NCBI GenBank assembly: GCA_947489425.1
Contig: CANLDL010000001.1
Location: 1-64,000 of the forward strand
Length of the DNA: 64,000 nt
Origin: an uncultured Pseudomonadales bacterium
GTDB taxonomy: Bacteria > Pseudomonadota > Gammaproteobacteria > Pseudomonadales > Cellvibrionaceae
Direction of reading: 5' to 3'
The notes beneath the pieces are model-generated. The model saw only the letters and a list, made by a program, of their open reading frames with translations, was not told the DNA's origin and searched no databases. Each line of letters opens with the position of its first letter. The stretch's first letter is position 1. This document shows, one piece after another, positions 51,559 to 60,099 of this stretch. The position numbers and the translations under genes are program-made.

Positions 51559-53553
51559 ATGCAAAATAAAGTAGCGACACCACAAGATGCAGTAGACGTG
51601 ATCAGAGATGGCGATACAGTTTTAGTCTCTGGCTTTGTCGGTATTGGTACGCCTGATGAGTTAATCATCGCACTAGAAAAACGCTTTTTAGAAACAGGAC
51701 ACCCGCGAGATTTAACACTAGTTTTTGCAGCGGCCCCTGGTGATGCAGGTGACCGCGGGCTCAATCGCTTGGCGCACCCGGGCTTGATTAAACGCGCCAT
51801 TGGCGGTCATTGGTCGTTAGTGCCAAAGCTTGCCAATATGGCTGTAGAAAATCAAATAGAAGCTTACAATTTGCCACTGGGCTGTATTTCACAAATGTAT
51901 CGTGTTATTGCTGGTGGCAAGCCAGGGCTTAGAACCAAGGTAGGCCTGCGTACTTTTGTCGACCCGCGTGTCGATGGTGGCCGCATGAATGACTTAACCA
52001 CCGAAGAGTTGGTGAGCCTAGACGAGATCAATGGAGAAGAGTGGCTGTTTTATAAATCATTTAAAATTGATGTTGCTTTTTTACGTGGCACCACTGCCGA
52101 TGAATTTGGTAACACGACGATGGAGCGGGAAGTATTGAAGCTCGATGTGTGTTCCTCTGCGATGGCGGTGCATAACTCAGGCGGTATCGTTTTTGTTCAG
52201 GTCGAGCGTGTAGCAGAACGCGGGTCGCTATCGCCTAAGCGTGTGATGATACCTGGGAATTTAGTAGGTTGTGTCGTGCTCTCGGAGCCTGAAAACCATT
52301 GCCAAACCTACGCGACGCCTTACAAACACGCCTTTAGTGGTGAATTGCGTGTACCGCTAGACCAGTGCGAAACGATGCCTTTAACTGTACGCAAAGTGAT
52401 TGCCCGCCGTGTTGCATTAGAGTTGCCTATTGGTGGCGTAGTTAATCTTGGTATTGGTGTTCCCGAAGGTGTTGCTGCAATTGCTGCAGAAGAACAAATG
52501 CTAGATTACGTCTCGCTCACGGCCGAAGCCGGTACGATTGGTGGTGTACCACAAAGTGGCTTGGACTTTGGCGCAGCACTTAACCCCGATGCCATTATTG
52601 CCACTAATACCCAGTTCGACTTTTATGATGGCGGTGGTATTGATATGGCGTGTTTAGGGATGGCACAAGTTGACTCGCAAGGTAATGTTAATGTCTCTAA
52701 GTTTGGTTCACGTTTTGCCGGTGCTGGTGGCTTTATTAATATTAGCCAAAATGCAGCGCGTGTTGTTTTTGCCGGGAGTTTTACCGCAGGTGGTTTAGAT
52801 GTTGCGATTGAAGAAGGCCGTTTAAAAATATTACAAGAAGGTAAAAACCGTAAATTTGTTCAAACTGTTGAGCATATTACTTTTTCAGGGCAGTTAGCTG
52901 CTGAGACAAAACAGCACATTCTTTATGTGACAGAACGTTGCGTATTTTCTATTGCTGAAAATGGTGTTGAGCTTATAGAGGTTGCTCCTGGTATCGATGT
53001 AGAGAGTGATATTTTGGCACATATGGATTTTACACCCATTATGAAGAATGTGCGGTTGATGGATATGAGGATTTTTTCTTCTCAAACTATGAACCTAAAA
53101 GCTTCTTTAGTTGATGCGCCTATTAGCCACCGCATTCAACTCGATGAGAGCAATACTACGCTAAATATTAATATGCGAGGCTACAATATTAAAGAGCCAA
53201 AAGATTTACAGTTGATACGTTTACGCATATTGGAGTTATGTGAACCGCTGCAGAAAAAAGTTGATATGGTTGCTTGGTACGATGGCTTTTCCTTAGATAA
53301 GAGTTTACAGAGCACATATAACGATGTCATGGCCTCCTTAGAAGATAATTATTACAAGACATCTATACGCTACACGCGCGATCCATTTTTGCGTTTGAAA
53401 TTAGCCGCAGAGTTACAACGAAGAGGTATCGAGACACAGATACATAAAGACTCAGTGTGTTGTAATACTTTATTAGATACTAAGAGTGAACCTTCAGAAA
53501 AAGACCAACAACTGATCCCTGAAACCACACCTGTTAGGGGTGTAATGATTTGA
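51559..53553 (+). CDS. Family I acyl-CoA transferase with C-terminal extension
   Basis: The 664-residue product fuses the two CoA-transferase halves, as in propionate CoA-transferase/YdiF. The start (ATPQDAVDVIRDGDTVLVSG) and GVVNLGIGVPEGVAAIAAEE lie at the heads of the halves. The catalytic Glu is probably in LTAEAGTIGGVPQSG. About 140 extra residues follow from position 520 on. It should move CoA between short-chain acids such as acetate, acetoacetate or hydroxybutyrates. AAAGG eight bases before favours ATG 51559. Confidence 0.88.
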   Translation: MQNKVATPQDAVDVIRDGDTVLVSGFVGIGTPDELIIALEKRFLETGHPRDLTLVFAAAPGDAGDRGLNRLAHPGLIKRAIGGHWSLVPKLANMAVENQIEAYNLPLGCISQMYRVIAGGKPGLRTKVGLRTFVDPRVDGGRMNDLTTEELVSLDEINGEEWLFYKSFKIDVAFLRGTTADEFGNTTMEREVLKLDVCSSAMAVHNSGGIVFVQVERVAERGSLSPKRVMIPGNLVGCVVLSEPENHCQTYATPYKHAFSGELRVPLDQCETMPLTVRKVIARRVALELPIGGVVNLGIGVPEGVAAIAAEEQMLDYVSLTAEAGTIGGVPQSGLDFGAALNPDAIIATNTQFDFYDGGGIDMACLGMAQVDSQGNVNVSKFGSRFAGAGGFINISQNAARVVFAGSFTAGGLDVAIEEGRLKILQEGKNRKFVQTVEHITFSGQLAAETKQHILYVTERCVFSIAENGVELIEVAPGIDVESDILAHMDFTPIMKNVRLMDMRIFSSQTMNLKASLVDAPISHRIQLDESNTTLNINMRGYNIKEPKDLQLIRLRILELCEPLQKKVDMVAWYDGFSLDKSLQSTYNDVMASLEDNYYKTSIRYTRDPFLRLKLAAELQRRGIETQIHKDSVCCNTLLDTKSEPSEKDQQLIPETTPVRGVMI

Positions 53554-54485
53554 AGAAGCGTTCCGTCACTAGAAAGCCAACGCGAGCAAAAAAAGCTAAA
53601 GCTTCTACCGGTTCTTTAGAGCCACGAATTGGTGTGGCTAATAGTATAAGTAGTAAAGGCTTTCATAAATTAATTTATCGAGAGTGGGGTGAGCCAAAGA
53701 CCTCCGCAGTCGACGAAGCTACTTGTCCTATTATGTGTATACATGGCCTCACTCGTAATTCTCGTGATTTTGATGAACTTGCCCAGCGCTTTGCGTCTAG
53801 CAGGCGAGTGATATGCCCAGATATTGTTGGGAGAGGTCATAGTGACTGGTTACGAACACCTGAGGATTATAATCTTCCCCAGTATAATCTAGATGCAGCC
53901 GTCATTGCTGCACAGGCGGAATGTGCCCAGTACGATATTATTGGTACCTCTTTGGGTGGTTTAATGGGGATGATCCTTGCCAGTATGGATAGAAGCCCTA
54001 TAAGGCGTCTCGTGATCAACGACATCGCCCCAGAAGTCCCAATGGTGGCACTACAGCGCTTGAGCCACTACTTGGGAGAGAACCCACTGTTTGAAGATTT
54101 ATCTCAGGTAGAAAGCTATATTCGCGATAAATACTCTCCTTTTAAACCTATGACTAATGCTAATTGGGCGGCAATGGCAGAATATAGTTCGTTCAAAACT
54201 AATAAAGGTTATCGTCTAGCCTATGACCCTGCAATTTCCGAGAATTATCAGCGTTATTGGTTGTTGATGTATTTTAATGTTTGGAATTATTGGGAAAGTA
54301 TTACTTGCCCTGTACTTGTGTGTAGAGGAACAGAATCGGACTTTTTAACAGAGCCTTTGATGGAGCGTATGCAGCGTACGCTACCCCATGCAGAGTTTAT
54401 TGAGTTTAAAGGAGTAGGGCATACACCGAGCCTCAATTCAAAAGAGCAGATTGACCCTATTATGGAGTGGTTAGATAAACATTAA
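53550..54485 (+). CDS. Alpha/beta hydrolase in the PHA cluster
   Basis: The gene starts with TTG and overlaps the transferase stop by four bases (TTGA), so translation is coupled. A basic tail of about 25 residues (RKPTRAKKAKAS) leads to the fold: MCIHGLTRNSRDFDEL (oxyanion), IIGTSLGGLMGMILAS (nucleophile Ser), CRGTESDFLTEP (Asp) and KGVGHTPSL (His). It may cleave PHA oligomers or CoA esters; this is inferred from position. The basic tail could aid granule binding. Confidence 0.85.
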   Translation: MKKRSVTRKPTRAKKAKASTGSLEPRIGVANSISSKGFHKLIYREWGEPKTSAVDEATCPIMCIHGLTRNSRDFDELAQRFASSRRVICPDIVGRGHSDWLRTPEDYNLPQYNLDAAVIAAQAECAQYDIIGTSLGGLMGMILASMDRSPIRRLVINDIAPEVPMVALQRLSHYLGENPLFEDLSQVESYIRDKYSPFKPMTNANWAAMAEYSSFKTNKGYRLAYDPAISENYQRYWLLMYFNVWNYWESITCPVLVCRGTESDFLTEPLMERMQRTLPHAEFIEFKGVGHTPSLNSKEQIDPIMEWLDKH

Positions 54486-54588
54486 TTTGTGCGCTGCAAA
54501 ATAAATGTTGCGGCGCACAAAAAAATAAGTTATGCTGCATCGCACAAAAGCTGTTTTATTCACTACTTAATAGAAGACGGAGAGCAAC
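54486..54588 (+). promoter_or_regulatory. phaP promoter region with TTTGTGCGC/GCGCACAAA repeats
   Basis: TTTGTGCGC at 54486-54494 and GCGCACAAA at 54513-54521 face each other, and a third TCGCACAAA follows near 54540. A palindrome of the same words lies before phaR. These are good candidates for PhaR binding sites controlling the phasin. Confidence 0.6.
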
Positions 54589-54957
54589 ATGGCTAAACCA
54601 CAAATCCCTACCTTTGAGCAAACCTTTGAACCTTTTTTGGCTTACGGTAAGTTAGCAACAGAAGCCGGTGAAAAAGTCTTTAAGATGCAGATGGATAGCA
54701 CAAAAGCTTATGCAAAAGTGGGTACAGATAATCTTGCAGAAGGGTTTAAAGTGACTAATTTTGATCAAATGACGAGTTATGCTGAAAAGCAAAAAGACAT
54801 TCTCAAAAAAACCAATGATATGTTAATTGCTGATGCAAAAGCCTATGCAGATATCGGCGCTGAGTTTTTTGATAGTACGCGAAGCTTAATGGAAGACACG
54901 GTTAAAAATACAATGACAGCGGCGAAAGAGGCAACTAAAGCAACTGCTGCCAAGTAA
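54589..54957 (+). CDS. phaP: Phasin (PHA granule-associated protein)
   Basis: The 122-residue, fully helical product belongs to the phasin_2-like group: FEQTFEPFLAYGKLATEAGE, then FKVTNFDQMTSYAEKQKDIL, with an Ala/Lys-rich end (AAKEATKATAAK). Phasins coat polyester granules and control their size. It has its own promoter region and terminator and is expected to be repressed by PhaR. Confidence 0.92.
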   Translation: MAKPQIPTFEQTFEPFLAYGKLATEAGEKVFKMQMDSTKAYAKVGTDNLAEGFKVTNFDQMTSYAEKQKDILKKTNDMLIADAKAYADIGAEFFDSTRSLMEDTVKNTMTAAKEATKATAAK

Positions 54958-54992
54958 TTGTATAGATAGACCTCCACTTAACCACCACGCTT

Positions 54993-55027
54993 GCTACCAG
55001 CTAAACACTGGTAGCCTTTTATTTTTT
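54993..55027 (+). terminator. Rho-independent terminator of phaP
   Basis: GCTACCAG-CTAAACA-CTGGTAGC followed by CTTTTATTTTTT. The T-run overlaps the last codons of the converging phaR gene. Confidence 0.9.
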
Positions 55028-55492
55028 GTGTTTAGTATTTTTTTCATCTGTTTTAAATGAATCAAAGAATTTATTTTGAAATCCCTGCCACATGTCAATA
55101 TTCTTCTGGTTAAATTGATTAAAATTATCTAGAGGGTTTTGCTTAAATAATTCACTTAATTGTTCTTGTTGTTGGCTAAAAAGCTGTAAGCTTTGATCTA
55201 GAAAAGCAGAAAATATATTACTTTGATTGCGCCCATAATAGCGTATAAAGTGCTTTAAATTTTCGGAGCTAAACAGAGGGTTATTGTCAGACTCTTGTTC
55301 TAAAATAATTTGTAATAATACGCTACGGGTAAGGTCCTTTTTATTGTTGCTATCTATTACTTTAAAATCAGTTCCCTCGAGAATCATGTCGCGAATATCA
55401 TCAATTTTAATGTACTGGCTTAGGTGGGTATCATATATCCGGCGATTGGGATATTTTTTAATAATGCGAATGTTGTCTTCTGTGTCTGCCAT
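55019..55492 (-). CDS. phaR: PHA synthesis repressor PhaR
   Basis: The 157-residue product has the DNA-binding N-terminus IRIIKKYPNRRIYDTHLSQY and the PHB-accumulation domain (TRSVLLQIILEQESDNNPLF). The C-terminal half is Gln/Asn-rich and helical and should touch the granule or polymer. PhaR represses phasin and its own gene until polymer titrates it away. It converges with phaP. Confidence 0.95.
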   Translation of the reverse strand: MADTEDNIRIIKKYPNRRIYDTHLSQYIKIDDIRDMILEGTDFKVIDSNNKKDLTRSVLLQIILEQESDNNPLFSSENLKHFIRYYGRNQSNIFSAFLDQSLQLFSQQQEQLSELFKQNPLDNFNQFNQKNIDMWQGFQNKFFDSFKTDEKNTKHKK

Positions 55493-55557
55493 ATATTCTA
55501 GTGATCAGGCTAAGTGATCATTACCTATAAAGAATCGTATTGTTGATTATATTGTCT

Positions 55558-55574
55558 ATTGTGCAGGGCACAAT
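55558..55574. promoter_or_regulatory. Candidate PhaR operator
   Basis: ATTGTGC-AGG-GCACAAT is a perfect 17-bp palindrome 66 bases before the phaR start. The same words occur in the phaP promoter. Confidence 0.65.
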
Positions 55575-55681
55575 TTGGTGGAACTATAACATATACTCGA
55601 AGTAAGGGATTAACTTGTAGATTCAGTATTTAGACACTTGGGTTATCTAAAAAAGTAGTGGATGAGTTAAATTATAATAGC

Positions 55682-55696
55682 ATTGGTCATACCAAT
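55682..55696. promoter_or_regulatory. GntR/FadR-type operator, site 3
   Basis: ATTGGT-CAT-ACCAAT, a perfect 15-bp palindrome, identical in both arms to site 2 before dctP. Confidence 0.83.
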
Positions 55697-55821
55697 GATC
55701 CATTACTGTGTTATTATGGCTGAGATAAAAATAAAAAGGCTAAAATATTTTTAGCCAAATATCCCTAAAATACTGATTATATTTGCTTTTACTGTACATT
55801 TTAGTGGATTTTTCTGGCAGG

Positions 55822-55834
55822 TTGGTAATACCAT
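55822..55834. promoter_or_regulatory. GntR/FadR-type operator, site 4
   Basis: TTGGT-AAT-ACCAT, the same core as site 1 before dctP. Lies 125 bases before the GntR start codon, where it could mediate autoregulation. Confidence 0.75.
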
Positions 55835-55958
55835 GCTTAATTAAAGTGGTAAGTTAACTTAACTGGCTTATATATTTTAACATAGGTATTTCAGTAAATA
55901 GGATAGATGAAAGTTAATCATACTGGATTCTTGAACAAAATATAATAACGAGCAAATT

Positions 55959-56720
55959 ATGGCTTTTGAGCAAGTTAGACAAGTAAGAGTCGCCGACGAG
56001 ATTGCAAAACAGATTGAAGAACAGCTATTGCAAGGTGAGCTAAAACCTGGCGAAAAACTTCCCTCTGAGCGTGAGCTATCAAAAATATTGAATGTCTCTA
56101 GGCCTTCTATTCGCGAGGCTTTACACAAACTCGAAGCTAGAAATATACTCAGAAAAGACCCCGGTGGCAGCGCCTATGTATCGGAGAATATGGGAGAGTC
56201 CTTTACGGATCCTTTAATGACGTTACTCATTAGTAATCAAAATGCACCTTTTGAGTTGCTAGAAATTCGTTATTGTCTGGAGGGTCTAGCTGCCTATAAT
56301 GCAGCGCTTTACTGTACTGAGGCCGACAAACAAAATATTAAAAATCGTTTTGAAATACTCCAGCAAAACTACGACGAGAAAAAAGCAGAAGAAGAGGCAA
56401 CGGCAGATATTGAATTCCATTTAGCTATTGCAGAAGCTTCTAAAAACGCTATGTTGGTTCATATGATGCGCAGTCTTTTTTCCGTGTTGCATAAAAGTGT
56501 GGTGTTTTCTTTTGCGACTTTTTATACAAAACCCACAGTACGTTCTTATTTACCCGATCAACATCGAGATATAATGAATGCTATTTTAGCCGGTGATGCC
56601 AAATTAGCCCGTGAAAAAATGCAAACGCATATTTTATCTGTTGACAAATTATTACGAGAGAATCACCAAGAGAGCGTGCGCAATAAAATCGTCAAAAGTC
56701 GCTTGCATGATTTTGAGTAG
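55959..56720 (+). CDS. GntR/FadR family transcription regulator
   Basis: The 253-residue product has a winged helix at residues 10-75 (GEKLPSERELSKILNVSRPS, then IREALHKLEARNILRKDPGG) and an FCD effector domain (EFHLAIAEASKN, His ligands) that usually binds a carboxylate with a metal. Relatives are PdhR, LldR and GlcC. Matching palindromes precede this gene and lie between dctP and gabD. It is therefore the likely regulator of the TRAP/2-oxoglutarate branch, sensing a small organic acid. Confidence 0.93.
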   Translation: MAFEQVRQVRVADEIAKQIEEQLLQGELKPGEKLPSERELSKILNVSRPSIREALHKLEARNILRKDPGGSAYVSENMGESFTDPLMTLLISNQNAPFELLEIRYCLEGLAAYNAALYCTEADKQNIKNRFEILQQNYDEKKAEEEATADIEFHLAIAEASKNAMLVHMMRSLFSVLHKSVVFSFATFYTKPTVRSYLPDQHRDIMNAILAGDAKLAREKMQTHILSVDKLLRENHQESVRNKIVKSRLHDFE

Positions 56721-56937
56721 TATAGAAGTCTACCTGTATGTAAATTCTATTATGTTTACTATATTAATATCTATCAAATAGTAATTGTGTTAGTGTAAAC
56801 ACCGATGTTTTTATGCTTGCCGTCCTGATAAGCAGACATTTGCGCAAGTCGCTTTTGTGATGTTAATCCATCTTCTTTGAATTCATTTCATAACACCGAC
56901 TATAACTCGATTAGAGTTAATCTACCGGAAATTTGAA

Positions 56938-57951
56938 ATGAAAATTGAAATCGTCACGCCTAAAAATAAAAAATTAAAAGAAACTGGCTTTGGTTCCTTA
57001 TTTGCTTGTGATGATGTGCTAGCGTCTATAAAAAATATGGGGCATTCGGTTCTAGTAACTGAGTGTGAGATATTGGAGGACCTCGAAAATATTGTGAGGC
57101 GTAGTCCAGATCTGGTGGTTTTAGCCGCGAAGTATATGCCAGTTGTTGGTGAGGACGATGTGTGGTTTTCTGAGTACTTTGAAAGACATCACATTGTTTT
57201 CTCTGGTTCAAATCGTGAGACACTTAAGTACGATTCAGATAAAGTCTCTGCTAAAGAGTATTTGTCAGGCCTCGGCATTAAAACAGCGAAGTATTTTACC
57301 GCCGTACCCGATGAATATAGGTTTGAATCAGCACTGCCATTTTCATTCCCACTATTTCTTAAACCAATTGATGCGGCTAATGGTAACGGTGTTGATGATA
57401 AATCCTTTGTAGAAAATTTTTCCGATTTCGAAACTAAAGTATCATCTTTATATACTATTTATAAACAACCAGTTTTGGTAGAAGAGTATTTAGGTGGGAA
57501 AGAATTTACGGTTGCAATTATACAAAGTGGTAGTGGTGAAACGATTGTATCCGCAATTGAAGTGCTTCCACCGGAGTCTTCTTATGGGCTCAAAATACTT
57601 GGTGCAACTGTGAAAACAGAAGATACCGAGACACTTAAAGAAGTTGGACTCCACGATATTAATTCGGTTAAAGAAATCGCTTTAGCATCTTTTCAGAGGT
57701 TAGGCGCTAGAGGGTTTGGTAGAATAGATATTAAGATGGATGTTCTTGGTATTTGTTATTTTATGGAGGCAAATTTAATTCCTGGAATGAATCGCGGCAC
57801 AAGTTACTTTCCAATGGCTTGTGAAATCTCTAATGAGATATCATATGATGAGGTTGTCAATCTCATGTTAAATGAGTCTCTTGGTAGAGTGGAAATAAAA
57901 AGCCAAATTAACAGTGTGCGCAGCCAAAGAGAGGCAAGTTGTACTGTTTAG
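56938..57951 (+). CDS. D-Ala-D-Ala ligase-like ATP-grasp protein
   Basis: The 337-residue ATP-grasp enzyme has LPFSFPLFLKPIDAANGNGV (ATP-binding Lys), PVLVEEYLGGKEFTVAIIQ and the catalytic end FGRIDIKMDVLG with YFMEANLIPGMNRGTSYFPM (metal-binding Glu, Asn). It is not a standard Ddl: the N-terminal domain is diverged and no cell-wall genes are near. It likely joins an amino or carboxy acid to an amine or amino acid. Substrates unknown. Confidence 0.82.
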   Translation: MKIEIVTPKNKKLKETGFGSLFACDDVLASIKNMGHSVLVTECEILEDLENIVRRSPDLVVLAAKYMPVVGEDDVWFSEYFERHHIVFSGSNRETLKYDSDKVSAKEYLSGLGIKTAKYFTAVPDEYRFESALPFSFPLFLKPIDAANGNGVDDKSFVENFSDFETKVSSLYTIYKQPVLVEEYLGGKEFTVAIIQSGSGETIVSAIEVLPPESSYGLKILGATVKTEDTETLKEVGLHDINSVKEIALASFQRLGARGFGRIDIKMDVLGICYFMEANLIPGMNRGTSYFPMACEISNEISYDEVVNLMLNESLGRVEIKSQINSVRSQREASCTV

Positions 57952-57967
57952 TATGGGTATAATCGAC

Positions 57968-59113
57968 TTATCTAAAGCGTAAATTATTGGCAGATAAGTC
58001 CTTAATGCAATGACAACCCATTAATCTCATATCGCGTGTGAGTTCATCTTTCATTAAACCCAGCGCGCGTTCAACCCCTGGTTGGCCCGCTGCGGCAAGT
58101 GCATATAAGTACATACGGCCTATACCTACTGCTTTAGCGCCAAGTGACAGGGCTTTAAGTACATGAGTGCCTCGTTGAATACCTCCATCAAAAACCACAT
58201 CGATTTTATCACCAACGGCGTCAACAATTTCTGCCAATTGATCAAAGGAGCTGCGTGAGCCATCCAACTGCCTACCACCATGGTTAGAAATAATAATCCC
58301 AGTACAGCCGATATCGACTGCACGTTTAGCATCTTCTACACTCATTATGCCCTTTAGACAAAATTGCCCATCCCACTCCTTGACCATTTGTTCAACATCA
58401 TCCCAGTGCATCGAAGGGTCGAGCATATTAGTAAAATAGTCGCCAATAGAGGTTGAACTGCCGTCCATATCTACGTGTTCTTCCAGTTGAGGTAGCCGAA
58501 AACGCTCATGGGTGACGTAATTGATGCCCCACATAGGCTTGATAGCAAATTGTAGTAGGCCTTCGAGTGTTAACCGAAAGGGGATAGAAAAGCCTGTGCG
58601 TAGGTCGCGCTCACGATTACCACCAGTAATGGAGTCAACTGTGAGCATCATGACCTCGATCCCCGACTGTTTAGCACGTTGCATCATGGCACTGTTGAGG
58701 CCGCGATCTTTATGGTAATAGAACTGATAAACCTGAGGTGTATCAACTTGCTTAGCAATTTCTTCCATACTCACTGTCCCCAGAGAGGAGACACCAAACA
58801 TAGTGCCGTACTTTTCAGCCGCAGCCGCAGTTGCACGCTCACCGGTATGATGAAATAAGCGCTGTAGTGCCGTAGGCGAGCAATAAACGGGTAAATCGAG
58901 CTTTTGGCCCATGACTGTTACTGATAAATCAATATCTTTAACGCCTGTTAGCACATTAGGTATAAGGTCACATTTCTCAAATGCGGCTGTATTACGCCGG
59001 TAAGTAGTCTCATCATCGGCACCACCATCAATATAATTAAAGATGGGGCTCGGTAGTCTTTTTTTGGCAAGTAGACGAAAATCGTGAAAATTATGGCAGT
59101 GTTTTAGGCGCAT
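57968..59113 (-). CDS. FMN-dependent 2-hydroxyacid dehydrogenase (LldD-like)
   Basis: The 381-residue product begins with RLKHCHNFHDFRLLAKKRLP and has VMMLTVDSITGGNRERDLRTG and IIISNHGGRQLDGSRSSFDQ, where His and Arg act on the substrate and FMN. LPNPIFNY-type (LPSPIFNYIDGG) and the C-terminal GIGRMYLYALAAAGQPGVER match L-lactate dehydrogenases. It oxidises lactate or a similar 2-hydroxy acid and feeds electrons to quinone. It converges with the ATP-grasp gene. Confidence 0.9.
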   Translation of the reverse strand: MRLKHCHNFHDFRLLAKKRLPSPIFNYIDGGADDETTYRRNTAAFEKCDLIPNVLTGVKDIDLSVTVMGQKLDLPVYCSPTALQRLFHHTGERATAAAAEKYGTMFGVSSLGTVSMEEIAKQVDTPQVYQFYYHKDRGLNSAMMQRAKQSGIEVMMLTVDSITGGNRERDLRTGFSIPFRLTLEGLLQFAIKPMWGINYVTHERFRLPQLEEHVDMDGSSTSIGDYFTNMLDPSMHWDDVEQMVKEWDGQFCLKGIMSVEDAKRAVDIGCTGIIISNHGGRQLDGSRSSFDQLAEIVDAVGDKIDVVFDGGIQRGTHVLKALSLGAKAVGIGRMYLYALAAAGQPGVERALGLMKDELTRDMRLMGCHCIKDLSANNLRFR

Positions 59114-59286
59114 TTTATTCTCGTTTTTATTTTTCTCTCATTACAAAAGTTAATCTTTAAAAGAGCTGGCTATCCCTGTAGGATTCAGTCTCACTAGTAG
59201 CGCTCGCTGTTGGGGTCCGCTGTTTAATTAATATTACAGTAAGTGATTTGTCCTGATAAGCTAGGCACAATTTATATTACACAAAA

Positions 59287-59297
59287 TGGTCGGACCA
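59287..59297. promoter_or_regulatory. Weak FadR-type palindrome before the LldD-like gene
   Basis: TGGT-CGG-ACCA fits TNGTNNNACNA but lacks the flanking AT/AT pairs of sites 2 and 3. It lies 174 bases before the start of the LldD-like gene and may be chance. Confidence 0.3.
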
Positions 59298-59368
59298 GTT
59301 GCTGCTGGGGACTACCGATATCCAGCGAAATGCAATGGCCACCATAGCTTACACGAATACTTGAATGA

Positions 59369-60022
59369 ATGAGAACGATGACAGATATTACTCACATTAA
59401 GCAATTTTTATTGTGTGAAACCCCCGATTTGTGGGTAGAAAATGCATTAGCAGATGTTAGTATGTTACTGATTGATCATGCTAATTGCGAAAAAAAGGCG
59501 GCTAGCACAGCCATTAATTTAATTTATCGCTATGTTGATAATTTTGAGTTGCTAAACAAAATGTCTAAACTAGCGCGAGAAGAGCTAAGGCATTTTGAGC
59601 AGGTGATCGCCTTGATGAAAAAACGGGATATCGATTATCCACAAATAGAGGCTGCGCGTTATGCAGGTGCTATGCGTAGATCGGCCAGTAAAGAAGAGCC
59701 TTGGAAGTTAATTGATACGCTGATTATTGGCGCTATTATCGAGGCGCGTTCTTGTGAGCGCTTTGCAAAATTGGCGCCGTATTTGGATGAAGAGTTAAAG
59801 GTATTCTATTTGTCACTATTAAAGTCAGAGGCGCGACACTATGAAGACTATTTATTACTGGCACGAAAAGCCTATAAAAAAGCCCTAGCTGCTGGTGAAC
59901 CTGCCATTAAAAAAATAAGTATAGACGAGCGAATTACCGAATTGCTTAAAGTAGAAAAAGAGTTAATAGAATCATTAGATGATGAGTTCCGTTTTCACAG
60001 TGGGCCGGTTGCGGCTGCTTAA
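59369..60022 (+). CDS. miaE: tRNA-(ms2io6A)-hydroxylase
   Basis: The 217-residue diiron enzyme hydroxylates the isopentenyl group of ms2i6A37 in tRNA. Metal ligands are seen in HANCEKKAASTAINLIYR, AREELRHFEQV, GAIIEARSCERF and KSEARHYEDYL (the EExxH-type pairs). An alternative start is ATG 59378. It stands as a single gene. Confidence 0.94.
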   Translation: MRTMTDITHIKQFLLCETPDLWVENALADVSMLLIDHANCEKKAASTAINLIYRYVDNFELLNKMSKLAREELRHFEQVIALMKKRDIDYPQIEAARYAGAMRRSASKEEPWKLIDTLIIGAIIEARSCERFAKLAPYLDEELKVFYLSLLKSEARHYEDYLLLARKAYKKALAAGEPAIKKISIDERITELLKVEKELIESLDDEFRFHSGPVAAA

Positions 60023-60099
60023 TGTATACCTAGTTTGTTTTGAATGTTTAATATAACTATTAAACCGCTTATTAACCTGACAATAAAAGTAGATTCCTT

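Larger units (their letters stand above)
55493..55958. promoter_or_regulatory. Divergent control region phaR / gntR (466 bp)
   Basis: No gene. It holds a PhaR-type palindrome near phaR (55558-55574) and two FadR-type operators near the GntR gene (55682-55696, 55822-55834). Confidence 0.7.

Noticed and set aside
54486..54521. Terminator after the alpha/beta hydrolase gene
   Set aside because: The stem TTTGTGCGC/GCGCACAAA is followed by A, not T, on the coding strand; a role as operator fits better.
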